DNA of 37,006 nucleotides from the NCBI GenBank assembly GCA_001931905.2, contig MSJI02000236.1, positions 1-37,006 on the forward strand, in the 5' to 3' direction. The position numbers were made by a program, and so were the translations under genes. Every line of letters starts with the position of its first letter. Positions within the stretch are counted from its first letter, which is position 1. Positions 9,647 through 18,908 of the stretch are shown here, piece by piece. Source of the DNA: Cladosporium sp. IMV 00045. Its lineage: Eukaryota > Ascomycota > Dothideomycetes > Cladosporiales > Cladosporiaceae. Below the pieces are notes generated by a model. It did not search any database. It was not told the origin of the DNA and saw only the letters and a list, made by a program, of their open reading frames with translations.

Positions 9647-11040
9647 TCATTGACCTCCATGGGACTTTCTTCTTTTCGATGCTGACGTGTCACTACTCGA
9701 AGCGCGCGGGTTCGGATGACCGAAGCTCAGCTGTTGCTCATTCTCTGATATTGCTCGGCAGAGGGATTCGTCAAAGTCTGCTGATAATCCTTGTTGCTGA
9801 ATACGTATCACTTCATCATCATGAAGTCCTTCCATCGGACTGGGCGATTTTGACAGCCGCTGAAGCCAATCCTCCCAAACCATATCACCAGGATCATACG
9901 AGCCATGATGTGGTCGAGGACTAGGCGCATTTGAGTCTTTCTGTTCGCCTGGTTGTGGATGAAGTGGTGGGTCTGGTTGCCGCGCAATTGATTTGAAGAA
10001 GCGAACGACGTGCATTGGGACGGGCCATGGCTTACTTGGGTCGGTTGTTAAGTCAGGGCATCGCTTCTGTAGAGAGGACATCAACAAATCTTTCTTCAAG
10101 TAGTCGTCTTCCACGACCTTTTCAGCAATGGCTATTTCGAATGATTTGTAATGGCTGATATCGGTCGAGAGTTTCAGTTCGTCTTCAACTTTGTCCACTT
10201 TCCAAATTAGAGTTGGAGCGTCTTCATCGCCTCTCTCATCCCTGAATAACAACACCGCGCTTGGCATACAAGAGACGAAGGTATGCTTGAACATGGAAAA
10301 GAGATTCTGAACCACACCAAGCTCCTGTAGCCCGAGAAGGATGCCGTAGAAGGGGTCTCCTGATCGGAACCATTGAGCGTTTCGATGAGTTGGCATTTCC
10401 CCTTGGTAAGTGTATTCCATTAATTCTTTCACAACCTTCAGAGAGTCCGCACTGAGGCGGACAGACTGTAACGCTAGGTAATTTAAAGTGGCTGTCTCCG
10501 CACCACCGCGGCTTGGTCGAAGATTATGCCAGTCATAAGCTATTAGTTGCTGAAACAACGGACCCCCATGACATCGTCCAGGGTATATTTTGCCCAGGTT
10601 GGTCCGGTACGCCCATTGAGCTCGTCCAAAGCTTGAATCAGAGGCCTCAGTGCTCCTCCTTCGTTGAGAGGTCGAGCGTGTAACAAGATGATTACGCCTT
10701 CTCTAGTATTGTAGAGTACCTTCAATTCGGCGTCGGTTACCTAGTAGGTCAATGTGTTAGCAGATCTGTGTTGCCGCGTTTGCGCCATCAGCCGAAGTGT
10801 CACTTTTATACTCACTAGTTTTGGGTGTCCCTGTAAAAGCTCGATCGTCACGTCGCGGTCTTGCTTCCAATGAACAACGGCTGCACCATTGACGAGGTCA
10901 AGTGTGACTTTCCTTGGTGGTTGCGAGCCTGGCACAGGCAAGCGCCAAAATGCGGAAGACATCGTGTCGAGATCGTAGTCTTGCGTATAAGATCTTGTCC
11001 AGTAGCCGTGTGCTGTGTGAGATGCAGTCACAGCCCCCAT
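9647..11040 (-). CDS. Hypothetical protein, spliced; model partly unresolved
   Basis: I do not recognise this protein. Coding-type sequence runs from ATG 11040 (or ATG 10962, MSSAFWRLPVPGSQ) to 10816. An intron 10815-10741 follows (GTGAGT donor, TGCTAACA branch, CTACTAG acceptor, 75 nt). Coding then continues in phase (VTDAELKVLYNTREGVIIL...) to about 10560. The last exon (9647 to about 10550) is in a frame shifted by two bases, and none of the candidate introns is convincing. One runs 10610-10540 (71 nt), one 10695-10550 (146 nt). The last exon contains LSADSLKVVKELMEYTYQGE, a BTB-like helical look, then a conserved-looking globular part and a disordered tail ending in KRRKSHGG. The tail could be a nuclear localisation signal. 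Treat the start and the exon 2/3 join as provisional. Confidence 0.55.
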
Positions 11041-11666
11041 ACGATTTTGGTATCTTGTTGCCAGTCTTTACCCGGTGCATTCTTGCCGTTCAATATACTG
11101 ATCAACGCGTTGGCAGTCTGAGCATCTGCAGTCATGATTGGATATGACTTCCTCCATGTCTGCAATATCAGCTTCAACCAATCTCGCCTCGAGATAGAAC
11201 TGCGAATTTCTGGCGTGTCTTCAGTCTCCGATTCCTGCGAGACTTGAGCGTCGCCCTGCGAATTTGGAGAGCCGACAGCCCCTTCACCATGGATGCGTTG
11301 CGATGCCTGCCTTGAAGGAGGGGCCGGAGGCCGTGGCGGGGGCTTTTGCAGAGGCCGTGGTCGAAGTCAATAACGTTGCTGCGGTGGGCGTGCAGGTGCT
11401 TCCTCGTCGAAGTCACCCCTAGCCTTGATGGTTCGGTTGTCGGCTCTGCCATAGACGACGCCACTCCTTTTTAATCGGAAGGCATGGCCAAGTTGGTGAT
11501 TGGTGATCGTAAAGTCTTTGTCGAGTGCGATTCCATGATGATATTTGACTTCACTAGGCATCAAGCTCACAATCACATACATCGCCAAAAGTGCCAAGGC
11601 CAGAAAGGCAGTGATCCTTGCAAGGCGTACGTGCCTCCCCGAGAGGACAGCTTCCAAGTTTACCAT
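11028..11666 (-). pseudogene. Single-pass membrane protein frame broken by one TGA
   Basis: From ATG 11666 the frame encodes MVNLEAVLSGRHVRLARI, then a strong membrane segment (about residues 19-36, AFLALALLAMYVIVSLM). A hydrophilic stem follows, up to a TGA at 11369-11367. After the stop the same frame stays open for 112 codons to a TGA at 11030-11028. It looks coding: first a proline-rich stretch, then RSSISRRDWLKLILQTW and MTADAQTANALISILNG. Type II topology with a Pro-rich stem resembles Golgi enzymes, but I cannot name a family. The stop could lie in an unrecognised intron, be read through, be an assembly error, or mark a decayed gene. A 59-nt candidate intron near 11057 (GTAAAG to CACACAG, phase-compatible) could even join this segment to the next gene downstream. 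Confidence 0.45.
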
Positions 11667-12256
11667 GTCTGCAATGGATAATCGGTTTGATGGTCGGTGG
11701 CTTGGTGATACAAATCGAAGATATGTATATGCGAGTCGTTATATAGTGAGATTTATGTTAGTATCTGAAGGATCGATGAGCTATATATAAAAGTCGTTAT
11801 ATAGTAGACTTTATATTAGCATTTGAAGAATCGATACCAGTAGTTAACTTTTTACTGAAGGAAGGAAGCAAAGCTCTATAATGACCTGCTCACGAATTTA
11901 TCCTTCTTAGAAACATTAAATCGAAACCACTAGTTCACTGTTGAAAGACTTAGACAATTACCAGCAAGTTATTGTTATTCGTAGAACATACTACGTAGAA
12001 AATGCTAGTTATTATGTGAAACTTTTGGAAACAAACAAGATATCTAGCGGTAAAGGGCCAGCAAAAAATTTCCGAATAAACATGAGCGTCGTCCTGTAGA
12101 GAAAGAGATAGAAATTTCTTGGGACTGTACAATGTTTCATCGCTTTCCTGTACAGTGATGTATTTTACAAAAAAGATCTATGCTTACATGCGCCCTCGCC
12201 ATGCGTGAAGTCAGAATATCATCGGCACTGTTTCCGCAGCTCGTGCGGCTAACAAT
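11667..12256. other. AT-rich intergenic region
   Basis: Apart from the 44-bp direct repeat, this region is visibly AT-richer than its neighbours from about 11700 to 12180. It has no credible coding frame. It holds the upstream region of the membrane-protein frame and the 3' end of the COX14-type gene. Confidence 0.5.
11734..11835. repeat. Diverged direct repeat, two 44-bp copies, AT-rich
   Basis: Copy 1 is 11734-11777 and copy 2 is 11792-11835; both begin AGTCGTTATATAGT and end in AATCGAT or GATCGAT. By eye they differ at 8 of 44 positions without gaps. Seven of the eight differences are transitions (G/A or C/T). The spacer and flanks are AT-rich. The pattern fits an old tandem duplication or transposon remnant altered by repeat-induced point mutation, though ordinary drift is also possible. 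Confidence 0.65.
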
Positions 12257-13060
12257 TCACCGACCAGTCAACCAGCTCGTCCAGCTCTTTCCACTGCTTG
12301 CGACGGCATTTGCCGCTGATTCTGCTTGTCGGTCCAGAGGTCCGCCCAAGGGTTTGACGATTTCTTCCACCTTCTCGCCTTCTCTTCTATGCGAAGCCAC
12401 CTTCTGCTCCACGGCCTTCAGGACACCTGGATCTTCATTTGAGCCCAACAATTGCTCTTTCACGGGCTGTGCTGCTTCCTCTGCCTTCGCGGCTGCCGCA
12501 CCAAGCTTGCCGCCCTTTTGCTCCTCCTTCTCCAAACCACCCCACAGATAGCTTCCGGCACGCTTGAACATGCCGGGCTCGTTCTTCTTCTCTGCCTCCG
12601 CTGCCTCCCTCACGCGCTCTCGGTTGATCAAGAGCATCTGGTCCTCAGTGATCGTGCCCATGCTCTTTGCCTTTCTCGCCTCCAAAAGTTCAGCAGCGCT
12701 CTGTGCCTGCTTCTCAGCCAGCCATTCATTTCGTCTCCTCCGGTTATGCATTAGCATGTCTGTAATTCCTGCCGTTGCCACAACGCCCGCCACGATGGTC
12801 AAACCGATCAGACTGAAGGCCGTGACTTTATGTGCGCGATCTGCCCATACTCTGCCGACGCGCACGGCTGTGTCGAATCCTGATTCCTTTCCTCGTTTTG
12901 CGTTTAAAGACGCTGCGCGTAGGCGAGCGATCTTTTGTTGGGCGGTTTCATTTGGAGGCGCCTGGCCGAAGTTGATCTGTGAGCCGGTGGATGCTGATGA
13001 TGGTGCTGCGGTAGGCGGTCCATTGGAGGTGAAGCGGGTTGCGTCTGATGGTGAGCGCAT
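12257..13060 (-). CDS. COX14-type cytochrome c oxidase assembly domain protein
   Basis: The 267-residue product starts MRSPSDATRF at the ATG at 13060; the frame is open 11 codons further but starts with TTG. The conserved core is at about residues 39-125: ETAQQKIARLRAA, then RVWADRAHKVTAFSLIGLTI with one membrane span (about 79-101), then NRRRRNEWLAEKQAQ and a charged helix ending MLLINRERVREAAEAE. This arrangement is the fungal 'cytochrome oxidase c assembly' (COX14) domain as I know it. The protein is expected in the inner mitochondrial membrane, acting early in Cox1 assembly. The C-terminal half is Ala/Glu/Lys-rich and probably disordered. It is much longer than yeast Cox14 (about 70 residues), so exact orthology is uncertain. 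It diverges from the DUF2458 gene. Confidence 0.7.
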   Translation of the reverse strand: MRSPSDATRFTSNGPPTAAPSSASTGSQINFGQAPPNETAQQKIARLRAASLNAKRGKESGFDTAVRVGRVWADRAHKVTAFSLIGLTIVAGVVATAGITDMLMHNRRRRNEWLAEKQAQSAAELLEARKAKSMGTITEDQMLLINRERVREAAEAEKKNEPGMFKRAGSYLWGGLEKEEQKGGKLGAAAAKAEEAAQPVKEQLLGSNEDPGVLKAVEQKVASHRREGEKVEEIVKPLGGPLDRQAESAANAVASSGKSWTSWLTGR

Positions 13061-13417
13061 GGTGGGCGACTGTGTAGTTATTACTCCAATCAAGCAGGAT
13101 CTCGCGTATATTAAATATTGCTGGTTGGTTGTTGCAATGATTGAAGGTCCAATGTCGTCCCTCCTAAACTTTCCGCTGCAAAAGATGATGATGCTTGCGA
13201 GACGGCTCGACGGCTTGGCATTCCCGTCGGGCTTGATGATGGCTGCTGTACCACATACCTCAACCTCACTTCTTGGTCAACACCTTAAACATTTCTCTCC
13301 CCACGAGTCGAGTTAGTTTCGTAGGTCAGATCAGCGACGGAAAAGTTGTCGCATTGGAAAAAGCAATTCTTTTGCTCTTGCCACTTACTAAATAATCAAC
13401 ACGTTCTCTCTCTATCA
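13061..13417. promoter_or_regulatory. Short divergent promoter, COX14-type / DUF2458 genes
   Basis: These 357 bases separate two divergent start codons, so a shared or overlapping promoter is likely. The plus-strand leader just before 13418 is pyrimidine-rich (ACGTTCTCTCTCTATCA), typical of fungal transcription starts. No other element is evident. Confidence 0.5.
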
Positions 13418-14298
13418 ATGGCACAACAACAACCAGACCTGCAAGCGATTCTTGCCACGCTCGCTCAGTACTCGCAGTCTGATTTGTTGCAAGCATCGCA
13501 GTCAACACAGTTCCAGAACCACGAGCCAAACAATATCGAACAATCTTCTGCAGCACATGAAAATGCTTCTGCATCCACTCAGAACGCCAACATAGATGCT
13601 GTGCCAACAGATCCTCGTCTGAGGAACAGACCGCAGAGTCGCTCCACCACACCGTCTCAAGCTCCGCCTCAATCCCAGACTCAACCTCAACAACAGTCCA
13701 TCATCGACCCCGCCACTATCACTGTCTGGCAAGACGGACTCCGCTGCGTGACGAAAATTGCAGCCCAAAATAAGATGTTCGAGGCTAGCATTCGTAGGGT
13801 AAGGCGTGCATCATCCAGCTTAATCTGCGCGGATCTGTTGACTTCCTCGTCCAGATGATGCAAGACCAGCGCGCCCATGAAATGCGCTGGTACAGTGAAC
13901 GTCAAGCCCTCAAGCAAGCCCAGATCAATCGATCCTCGTCAGCTGCAAAAGCGATGTCAATCCTACAATCGCTCAATCAAGGTGCTGCTGCTTCTGCTCC
14001 TTCTCCCACCGTAGAGCCGCTGTCAGAAGAGGAGAAAGAAGCTGAGCTGGCGAGGTTCGATCGTAAGATCTACGCTGCCCAGAACTCGATGGAGACCGCC
14101 ATGACCGCGGAGCTGAAAGGTCTCGGTGTCCCGTTCTTTGGCACGAGTGCGGACCTTGTCATCTCAGAAGACCAGAAAGATTCTCACACGGCTCCGTCTT
14201 CTGGTCGTCCGAAATGGAGTGTACCTGTCACTGAGGGTGAGCTTCTGGATCTCAAGCGGAAGATGGTCTCCCATCTGGAAGTCCTTTATCGCGACTGA
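13418..14298 (+). CDS. DUF2458 coiled-coil protein, two exons
   Basis: Exon 1 is 13418-13798 and exon 2 is 13855-14298, giving 274 residues. The 56-nt intron begins GTAAGG, has a TGTTGAC branch-like site and ends CCAG; it falls between codons. The protein starts MAQQQPDLQAILATLAQYSQ and has a Gln/Ser/Pro-rich disordered stretch with the short motif DPRLRNRP at about residues 70-77. The family core then follows across the splice junction (ITVWQDGLRCVTKIAAQNK, then QRAHEMRWYSERQALKQAQ). After a second linker it ends with a C-terminal helix pair, EAELARFDRKIYAAQNSM and WSVPVTEGELLDLKRKMVSH. This matches the fungal predicted coiled-coil family DUF2458, whose function is unknown. The chosen ATG is the first in frame; an upstream TTG frame was ignored. 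Confidence 0.85.
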
Positions 14299-14693
14299 AC
14301 CGTCATTAGAAGCTACATCTGCAGGCTCTACTTTCAGGAGCAGTGCCTTTCTTTCTTTCTAAGAATTCACTAGCACCACCTTGATTCCTGCATATTTCAT
14401 CCCTGTTGCTGCAGGTCTTATCGCATGGGCCGATTTGCTTCTCGGTGCCATTGCCAAGATGTAAGCTATCAAGGCATGTCAGTGTTTTGCAAAAGTTTCT
14501 CTGGAGTTCAGCGTGACGATTTGGAAAAGGACGAATACCAGGAAGGGAGAATAGGGACATTCACGCAAGCTTGCGAATGTGAACGTTGATGGATTCATAC
14601 AGGGCCATAGTACACCATTGAAAGACCCAATGCCTCGCTAGTACTGTTTCCCTACTCGTGACCAGGACCTGGGTTTGCTCCTCGTTTCCCTGC
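14299..14693. other. Convergent intergenic region, DUF2458 / SNF2 genes
   Basis: This stretch is the shared 3' region of two converging genes. I see no gene, repeat or RNA in it. Confidence 0.5.
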
Positions 14694-17600
14694 TCAATTC
14701 AATAACTCCGAGACTGACATTTGGCGATGATCGGTACGTTCAGGCTGTACACTTGGACCACCCACCGAGCCATCTACAACGGTGCCTGCAGCAACAGCAG
14801 AAGGAAATGCCACGTTCTGTCTCCCTTCGCTTCCGCCAACAGCTGCATCTTGCTGAGCTCCTTGTGATAGACGCCGCCAGCGGTGCACCATGGGCTCGTC
14901 CTCGTCGTCTTCATCTATATTTGCACTGGTGAGGTTGTTTCCAAGCGTTGAAGGCCCAGATGAGCGTGGTTCTGAAGACGAAGGCACAACCACAGCGGGT
15001 GAAGCGCGGCCTTGAGGCGAGGCCAGACGGACCGTCTTCTTCTTTTTCTTTGGGCCTTCTGTTGAAGTGCTGTTCGCCTGTGTCGCTTCCGTGGATGTTT
15101 CCTTGTGCTTCCCTTTACCGGTGTGGCCACTCTTGATACCAGTCTCGAGCGCCTCGCGCCAGCCCGGTCGTCCCCAAAGGCGCTGTGGAACTTCCAGTGG
15201 TGCCATTTGTCCGGGACCATACGTCTCCTTCTCGAGCACTGGGAGCACTTTCGTACCCTGTATGATCTCCCTCATTCCATAATCGTCTTCCAGATGACTC
15301 ACATCGTGGTGTTCCAAGTTCGTCATCCTCTTCGCGCGCTCATGCATTTTCTCTTCAATCGTCCCTTTCAGCAGCAGTGTCTCCACATACACTTTGCGCG
15401 TCTGCCCAATTCTGTGGGCACGCTTGATAGCTTGTGCTTCTATGTTGGGCCGACAGACAGGATTGACAAAATAGATCCTGGATGCAGACGAAACGTTGAG
15501 CCCGAAAGCAGCATGCTTGACGTCCATGAGAAGGACACGCTCATGCGGCTGTTCGTTGAAACGTACCACATACTCGGATTTCAGAGCCGCGGCCAGCGAT
15601 TTCGCGTAAATTTCGTGCTTGATGTGCAAGAGCTCAAGCATTTGAGCGATGTAGTATGCGATGTTGTCACCGTCGTAAAAAACAAGAATCTTTTCCTCCT
15701 GGTAGTACTTCAAAATTTGCGATGTGAGGTAGCTCAGCTTTGCGGAGGTCGTGCCAACAATATGACCCTGAGCGAAAGGCGAGTCATCAGCTAGGTCGCT
15801 GCGTTCGAGATCGCTCCACCTCCGTTTGCGAGTCACCGTGTTGCCCAACGCTGAGGTATTGGCAGAGTCAGACATGGTGGCATCTTCTTCATCTCCGCCC
15901 TCAGCCTTAGCCTTTGCTGACTTAGCTTTACTAGACTTCTTCGCTCGTTTGGCAGTGACTTTGCCTCCCAGGTTCGCCGCAGAAGGGCGTCGTTTGAGCG
16001 TGGGCTCGCCGCTGAGGTTGATGCCAGCCTTCGAAAGTGTAGGTTTTGTCTCCCTCTTCACAACCTCGTCATCTTTGCGACCCTCTTTTGCACTATTTAG
16101 CGCATGGATGCCAGTTCCTGCAAGACCTTCTCCCGGGTCCTCTAGGCCAATCTGTTCATTGACATGTTTTTGAGCTTCTAGCAACTGAGAAATACCAGTG
16201 AGCAGAGGCGCAACATTGCCGCAGAAAGACCAGAAGTCCGCACTTTCTGCTGGCCACCGATCCACAAAGAGGCCCAGTTCGTGTGATTGACTCAGGGCTT
16301 TCCAGCCGTTAGACGTGAGGATAGACTCTGCAGCTTGAATTGCTTGATCCAACAGCTGCCGATCCTTTTCGGAGCAAGCAATGCCTGCTTTGTTAAGGTA
16401 TCCTTTACCGTTCTTGATACTCGCTTCCACGTCGTCTTCGCTGAAACCAATCCAGAAAAACGCACTCTGGCGTAGGTTGCCGATGAGCTGATACCGCGCC
16501 TGGGCACTGTTCTTGTGAAAGATATAATCCGCATCAGTCCGCTCCGATGTAATAGCATTGGCAGTCAAGACGATCGAGAACAGATTCGATGTCAGCTTAT
16601 CGTAGAACGATGGCTCCAGCCGAACAACTTCGTGGTGTAGTGGTGGCAGCTCAATGTCCTGCTCAACGTCCTCCGGTTGTGTTTTGATTACCATGGCTTC
16701 AAGCGTCCTGCGCAGACAATTTGAGAACCCCGAGAATGTGCGCCTCCTGTGGCCTTCGTGCCTGTAGATGTGTTCCTCCCACACCGCAGGTCGCTCGCCC
16801 ATATCTTCTGCGGCCCAAGGCCTAATACGGAGGAAATGACTGGCAAGTGCGCCAAGACTTTTGATCGCGCCAGTAGTGTCCTCTTTAAAGTTGAAGTGCC
16901 GTCGTTGGTCGAGTAAGGTATCTCTGGACCCCTTCATGTCTGCCTGCACGAAATTCTGAGCCCCTGACATATCCGCTTCAACACCGAGTAGATCCTTCGC
17001 AGGTGTGCCGCTCACGACCCACCTGTGGTCGGCTGTTACCAGCTTTTTCGCTACTGTGACGGCTGTAGTATTGGAGGACGAGAAGAAGTGGCCCTCGTCG
17101 ATAATGAGGCGTTTGAAGTGCAGATGCTTGAGAGGCGATTCGTACAAGTCGTCAACTTTGACACAATGACAGTCTACTGTCCTCGTCGCTCCAATGTAAG
17201 GGCAAGTACACGACGGAGGCCTTGACACCATACGTCGACCCAGGTCATCTGTGCCGTCTTTGACTTCTGTTTCGAAACGGCTGCGACTGAACAATACGAC
17301 GTCGTACTCGCGGAGTTCGCGAGCGGGCGGCAGTACGCTTCTCGGTTCTTCCATGAGTAGAATGCGAAGTAGTCCCTCGTCGACGTGCTTATGGATCTCA
17401 GAGTGCCATTGCTTACAAAGGTTACGCGGTACCACGATGATGGTAGTCGCCGCTAGTATCTTTGTCTGCGGAGGAGGTATAACGGTTTTGCGGTTCCATC
17501 GGACAGGTTCGACTGGTATTTCGTAGGCCGGAGGATTGTTTTGGAGCGTATCAATACAGTTGCTCATGTCTTCCTGCGAAGCGTGTTTGATCCGTTCGAA

Positions 17601-18686
17601 CTCGACCCTCCATGGAACGGATTTGCGATTGATAGCCGAAACGGCCATGTCTGCCAAAGATGCGGTCTGTGTTCTGACCGGCGGAAAATCGTAGGCGGCA
17701 GGCACTTTGGGGAGATGATTTCTTGTTGCGAGGATGAGCGCCAAACACATGAGCGTTTTTCCGAGACCCATGGTTTCTGCTAATATACCACCACGAGTTG
17801 TCTCATAGAATCGAGGGTTGCGGTTGAATACCACTTCGCGTGGACCGTAGTAGAACGTGGAGCCATCGGGTGCTGTCCGTTGCTCCAGCCTTGGATCTAA
17901 CTGAAGCGTAGATATTGATTCCCGTTGCAACATCAAAGCTGCCGAACGCCGCTGGTAAGGATACAAGGGTGTCCTTAGGCCAAGCAGTACAGACGCCGGG
18001 TCTAGAAGATCTTCGAGAGCTTCTCTGGTGTACTTCTCCTTAATCAGAGATACATCAGGACGAGGTGAAGGCAATTTATTGAACATGTAAAACAGTGAGC
18101 CCTCGTCGCGAGAAGCCCATTGATCGAATCCGACCTCGGTGCCAGCAGCGTAACGACCGGCCCAGGTCTGAGGGCTGATATCAATGACTGCAACTAAAGC
18201 TTCAAGAGCAGCTAACAGCCGTCTGTTTTGTCGATCGAAAAATCGAAGTCCGACGTCGCCTGGCAGAACGTATATTCGGTGTGTGAGGAACTTGGGATCA
18301 AGGACACTTCGGCCGCACTGAACCCGGATCCAGCCAGCGGAAGCCAAACGCATCAATTTTGGATCTTTGGGCACAACATCTCTCCAAGCCGCGCATGTAT
18401 CATTGTGATGGTTGTTAGACTCGTCGGAGCTTTCGGCAAGCTCTGCAGTCGGGTCTTCAACAGCCAGGCAGCCTAAGGGCAAATAATTCGACAGGTCGGC
18501 GAGAAAATCTTGAGCCTCATTTGAGAGACTAGAGGTGTAGAGTGGTTGATTGGAAAGGCTATTGTTTGATAAATATGAAGAATGAGAAGTTTGGGATCCG
18601 TCTGACGGGGTGTTGACCTCTGCGGTTGATCTAGGCGTGGAAGCGTGCGACGACGAAGTGTCGACAGCAACGATGTCATCCATCAT
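14694..18686 (-). CDS. SNF2-family DNA-dependent ATPase
   Basis: This intronless 1330-residue protein starts at the double ATG at 18686. Helicase motifs are in order. LYPYQRRSAALM (about 241-252) precedes Walker A as LAETMGLGKT (302-311). The DEGH box is at about 530-533 in LIIDEGHFFSSS, and VVSGTP (about 557-562) is motif III. The C-terminal lobe includes LVFYDGDNIAYY and QAIKRAHRIGQTRKV (about 1083-1097, motif VI). No RING finger is seen, so it is not a standard Rad5/Rad16/HLTF enzyme despite the long insert between lobes. A C-x-C-x10-C-x-C set (about 493-508) lies in the first lobe. Residues about 900-960 are a Lys/Ala/Glu linker with basic clusters, and the tail is disordered. The expected role is nuclear chromatin remodelling or DNA repair; the exact subfamily is unassigned. 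Confidence 0.9.
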   Translation of the reverse strand: MMDDIVAVDTSSSHASTPRSTAEVNTPSDGSQTSHSSYLSNNSLSNQPLYTSSLSNEAQDFLADLSNYLPLGCLAVEDPTAELAESSDESNNHHNDTCAAWRDVVPKDPKLMRLASAGWIRVQCGRSVLDPKFLTHRIYVLPGDVGLRFFDRQNRRLLAALEALVAVIDISPQTWAGRYAAGTEVGFDQWASRDEGSLFYMFNKLPSPRPDVSLIKEKYTREALEDLLDPASVLLGLRTPLYPYQRRSAALMLQRESISTLQLDPRLEQRTAPDGSTFYYGPREVVFNRNPRFYETTRGGILAETMGLGKTLMCLALILATRNHLPKVPAAYDFPPVRTQTASLADMAVSAINRKSVPWRVEFERIKHASQEDMSNCIDTLQNNPPAYEIPVEPVRWNRKTVIPPPQTKILAATTIIVVPRNLCKQWHSEIHKHVDEGLLRILLMEEPRSVLPPARELREYDVVLFSRSRFETEVKDGTDDLGRRMVSRPPSCTCPYIGATRTVDCHCVKVDDLYESPLKHLHFKRLIIDEGHFFSSSNTTAVTVAKKLVTADHRWVVSGTPAKDLLGVEADMSGAQNFVQADMKGSRDTLLDQRRHFNFKEDTTGAIKSLGALASHFLRIRPWAAEDMGERPAVWEEHIYRHEGHRRRTFSGFSNCLRRTLEAMVIKTQPEDVEQDIELPPLHHEVVRLEPSFYDKLTSNLFSIVLTANAITSERTDADYIFHKNSAQARYQLIGNLRQSAFFWIGFSEDDVEASIKNGKGYLNKAGIACSEKDRQLLDQAIQAAESILTSNGWKALSQSHELGLFVDRWPAESADFWSFCGNVAPLLTGISQLLEAQKHVNEQIGLEDPGEGLAGTGIHALNSAKEGRKDDEVVKRETKPTLSKAGINLSGEPTLKRRPSAANLGGKVTAKRAKKSSKAKSAKAKAEGGDEEDATMSDSANTSALGNTVTRKRRWSDLERSDLADDSPFAQGHIVGTTSAKLSYLTSQILKYYQEEKILVFYDGDNIAYYIAQMLELLHIKHEIYAKSLAAALKSEYVVRFNEQPHERVLLMDVKHAAFGLNVSSASRIYFVNPVCRPNIEAQAIKRAHRIGQTRKVYVETLLLKGTIEEKMHERAKRMTNLEHHDVSHLEDDYGMREIIQGTKVLPVLEKETYGPGQMAPLEVPQRLWGRPGWREALETGIKSGHTGKGKHKETSTEATQANSTSTEGPKKKKKTVRLASPQGRASPAVVVPSSSEPRSSGPSTLGNNLTSANIDEDDEDEPMVHRWRRLSQGAQQDAAVGGSEGRQNVAFPSAVAAGTVVDGSVGGPSVQPERTDHRQMSVSELLN

Positions 18687-18713
18687 GGCGATATGGCTAC
18701 TTGGTAAAGGCTG

Positions 18714-18908
18714 CTAGCGGCCAGTACGATCATCTTCAATGTAGGCTTCGATCTGCTTGAAGAATCGCATTTGACCGATTTCGAGGAGGGTGGCGATCCA
18801 GTCAGCGAATAGCCATGCTGTCAATCCAGGATCGAAGAATAGATATGTGGCCACGCCTTCATCGAAGACCCAAAAGGAGGATTTCACCAGTAGAGCTCTC
18901 GTGATGTT
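18714..18908 (-). CDS. Orphan 3'-terminal coding segment (fragment)
   Basis: Between a TGA at 18911-18909 and a TAG at 18716-18714 the minus strand has 64 open codons with strongly protein-like composition. They include KSSFWVFDEGVATYLFFDPG, LTAWLFADWIATLLEIGQMR and FFKQIEAYIEDDRTGR, rich in Trp and Phe. The first Met is residue 47, so this is not a complete gene. It reads like the last exon of a gene whose upstream part I cannot find, or the relic of one. The only in-frame splice acceptors are weak (CACGAG, GAGAG). The stop lies 27 bases before the SNF2 start codon, on the same strand, so a full gene here would run almost into its neighbour. Family not recognised. Confidence 0.45.
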   Translation of the reverse strand, partial: NITRALLVKSSFWVFDEGVATYLFFDPGLTAWLFADWIATLLEIGQMRFFKQIEAYIEDDRTGR

